Positions 63,930-64,000 of a stretch of 64,000 bases of DNA are shown here, piece by piece; position 1 is the stretch's first letter, and the number at the start of each line of letters is the position of its first letter. The DNA is from Thalassomonas sp. RHCl1 (GTDB taxonomy: Bacteria; Pseudomonadota; Gammaproteobacteria; Enterobacterales; Alteromonadaceae). The DNA is taken from the NCBI RefSeq assembly GCF_947387555.1, contig NZ_CANDNZ010000002.1, forward strand, positions 186,001-250,000. Reading direction: 5' to 3'. The notes beneath the pieces are model-generated. The model made no database searches. It was not told the origin of the DNA and worked only from the letters and a program-made list of their open reading frames with translations. The position numbers and the translations under genes were made by a program.

Positions 63930-64000
63930 CTATTTAGCCGTTTTTTTCCTTGCGTTAAAATGCAGGCCAAAGAGAGCTAAGGCCAATAAAGCGATGGTGT
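63930..64000 (-). CDS. C-terminus of a probable PEP-CTERM protein (partial)
   Basis: Only the last 23 or so codons lie in the window; the gene continues to the right. The frame ends TIALLALALFGLHFNARKKTAK then a stop. A hydrophobic helix followed by a short basic cluster at the very end is the layout of a PEP-CTERM sorting signal, which exosortase recognises. The Pro-Glu-Pro part, if present, lies just beyond the window edge, so the call rests on the helix and tail only. Confidence 0.6.
   Translation of the reverse strand, partial: TIALLALALFGLHFNARKKTAK

Noticed and set aside
63798-63980. 60-codon plus-strand frame at the right edge
   Set aside because: It runs through the end of the minus-strand PEP-CTERM frame and is out of frame with the more protein-like acidic frame.
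1-64000. tRNA, rRNA, CRISPR arrays, intact insertion sequences, prophage or defence islands
   Set aside because: I looked for regular spaced repeats, transposase or integrase genes and terminal inverted repeats and found none; only small remnants and one tandem repeat are present. A covariance-model scan would be needed to exclude small structured RNAs.

Overview
The window looks like chromosomal sequence of a marine gammaproteobacterium of the order Alteromonadales, most likely a Colwelliaceae/Thalassomonas-type organism. This is inferred from gene content: proQ-prc, a GDH-1600 type glutamate dehydrogenase, NhaC, a DUF1302/DUF1329/RND cassette, a VC2046/SO_2500 family gene, an ackA-pta/yfbV arrangement, and a PEP-CTERM-like C-terminus at the right edge. 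G+C is moderate, coding density is high, and many genes are followed by clear intrinsic terminators. I see no rRNA, tRNA, CRISPR array, intact insertion sequence or prophage.

Layout. 0-5 kb: a core run pabC-mltG-tmk-holB-pilZ-tatD with overlapping or closely spaced genes and one perfect 16-bp hairpin between mltG and tmk. 5-13.7 kb: an SpmA/SpmB fusion membrane protein, a chemoreceptor, an exported DUF2057/SIMPL pair, then msrC-hypothetical-proQ-prc. 13.9-18.3 kb: nhaC, pepN and a DUF2835 gene. 18.6-25.6 kb: a four-gene envelope cassette (DUF1302 barrel, DUF1329 periplasmic protein, YCF48 propeller, RND/MMPL transporter). 25.8-33.7 kb: GDH-1600, pyrD and asnB; asnB has a leader with two terminator-like hairpins and an alternative pairing. 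34-39.5 kb: a solute-binding protein, the tightly coupled cell-wall/lysine operon arsC-like/dapE/M15 peptidase/small membrane protein, and an M28 lipoprotein peptidase. 39.8-46.1 kb: a redox region made of a lipoprotein fusing diheme cytochrome c to a cupredoxin domain, a NarB/NapA-like molybdoenzyme without a Tat signal, and a fused four-cluster ferredoxin/DmsC-type membrane subunit. 46.3-49 kb: an unknown exported protein, a decayed gene fragment, an ACT protein and a non-coding stretch with inverted DnaA-box-like sites. 49.2-55.3 kb: pta-ackA, yfbV, rlmA, xthA, a 52-bp tandem repeat and a 58-aa membrane protein. 55.8-61.1 kb: five two-component genes (RR-HK-RR-RR-HK) in which the second response regulator is a duplicate of the first with a degenerate receiver. 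61.2-64 kb: VC2046-like protein, YchJ, a thermostable-hemolysin family protein, a coiled-coil exported protein, a frame-disrupted small ORF, and the last codons of a probable PEP-CTERM protein.

Most of the window is ordinary housekeeping sequence. The parts that could hide something new are the redox region (39.8-46.1 kb), the envelope cassette (18.6-25.6 kb), the two-component cluster with its pseudo-receiver, and the asnB leader. None of these can be declared a new system from sequence reading alone. Where I moved a start codon, the reason is given in the entry.
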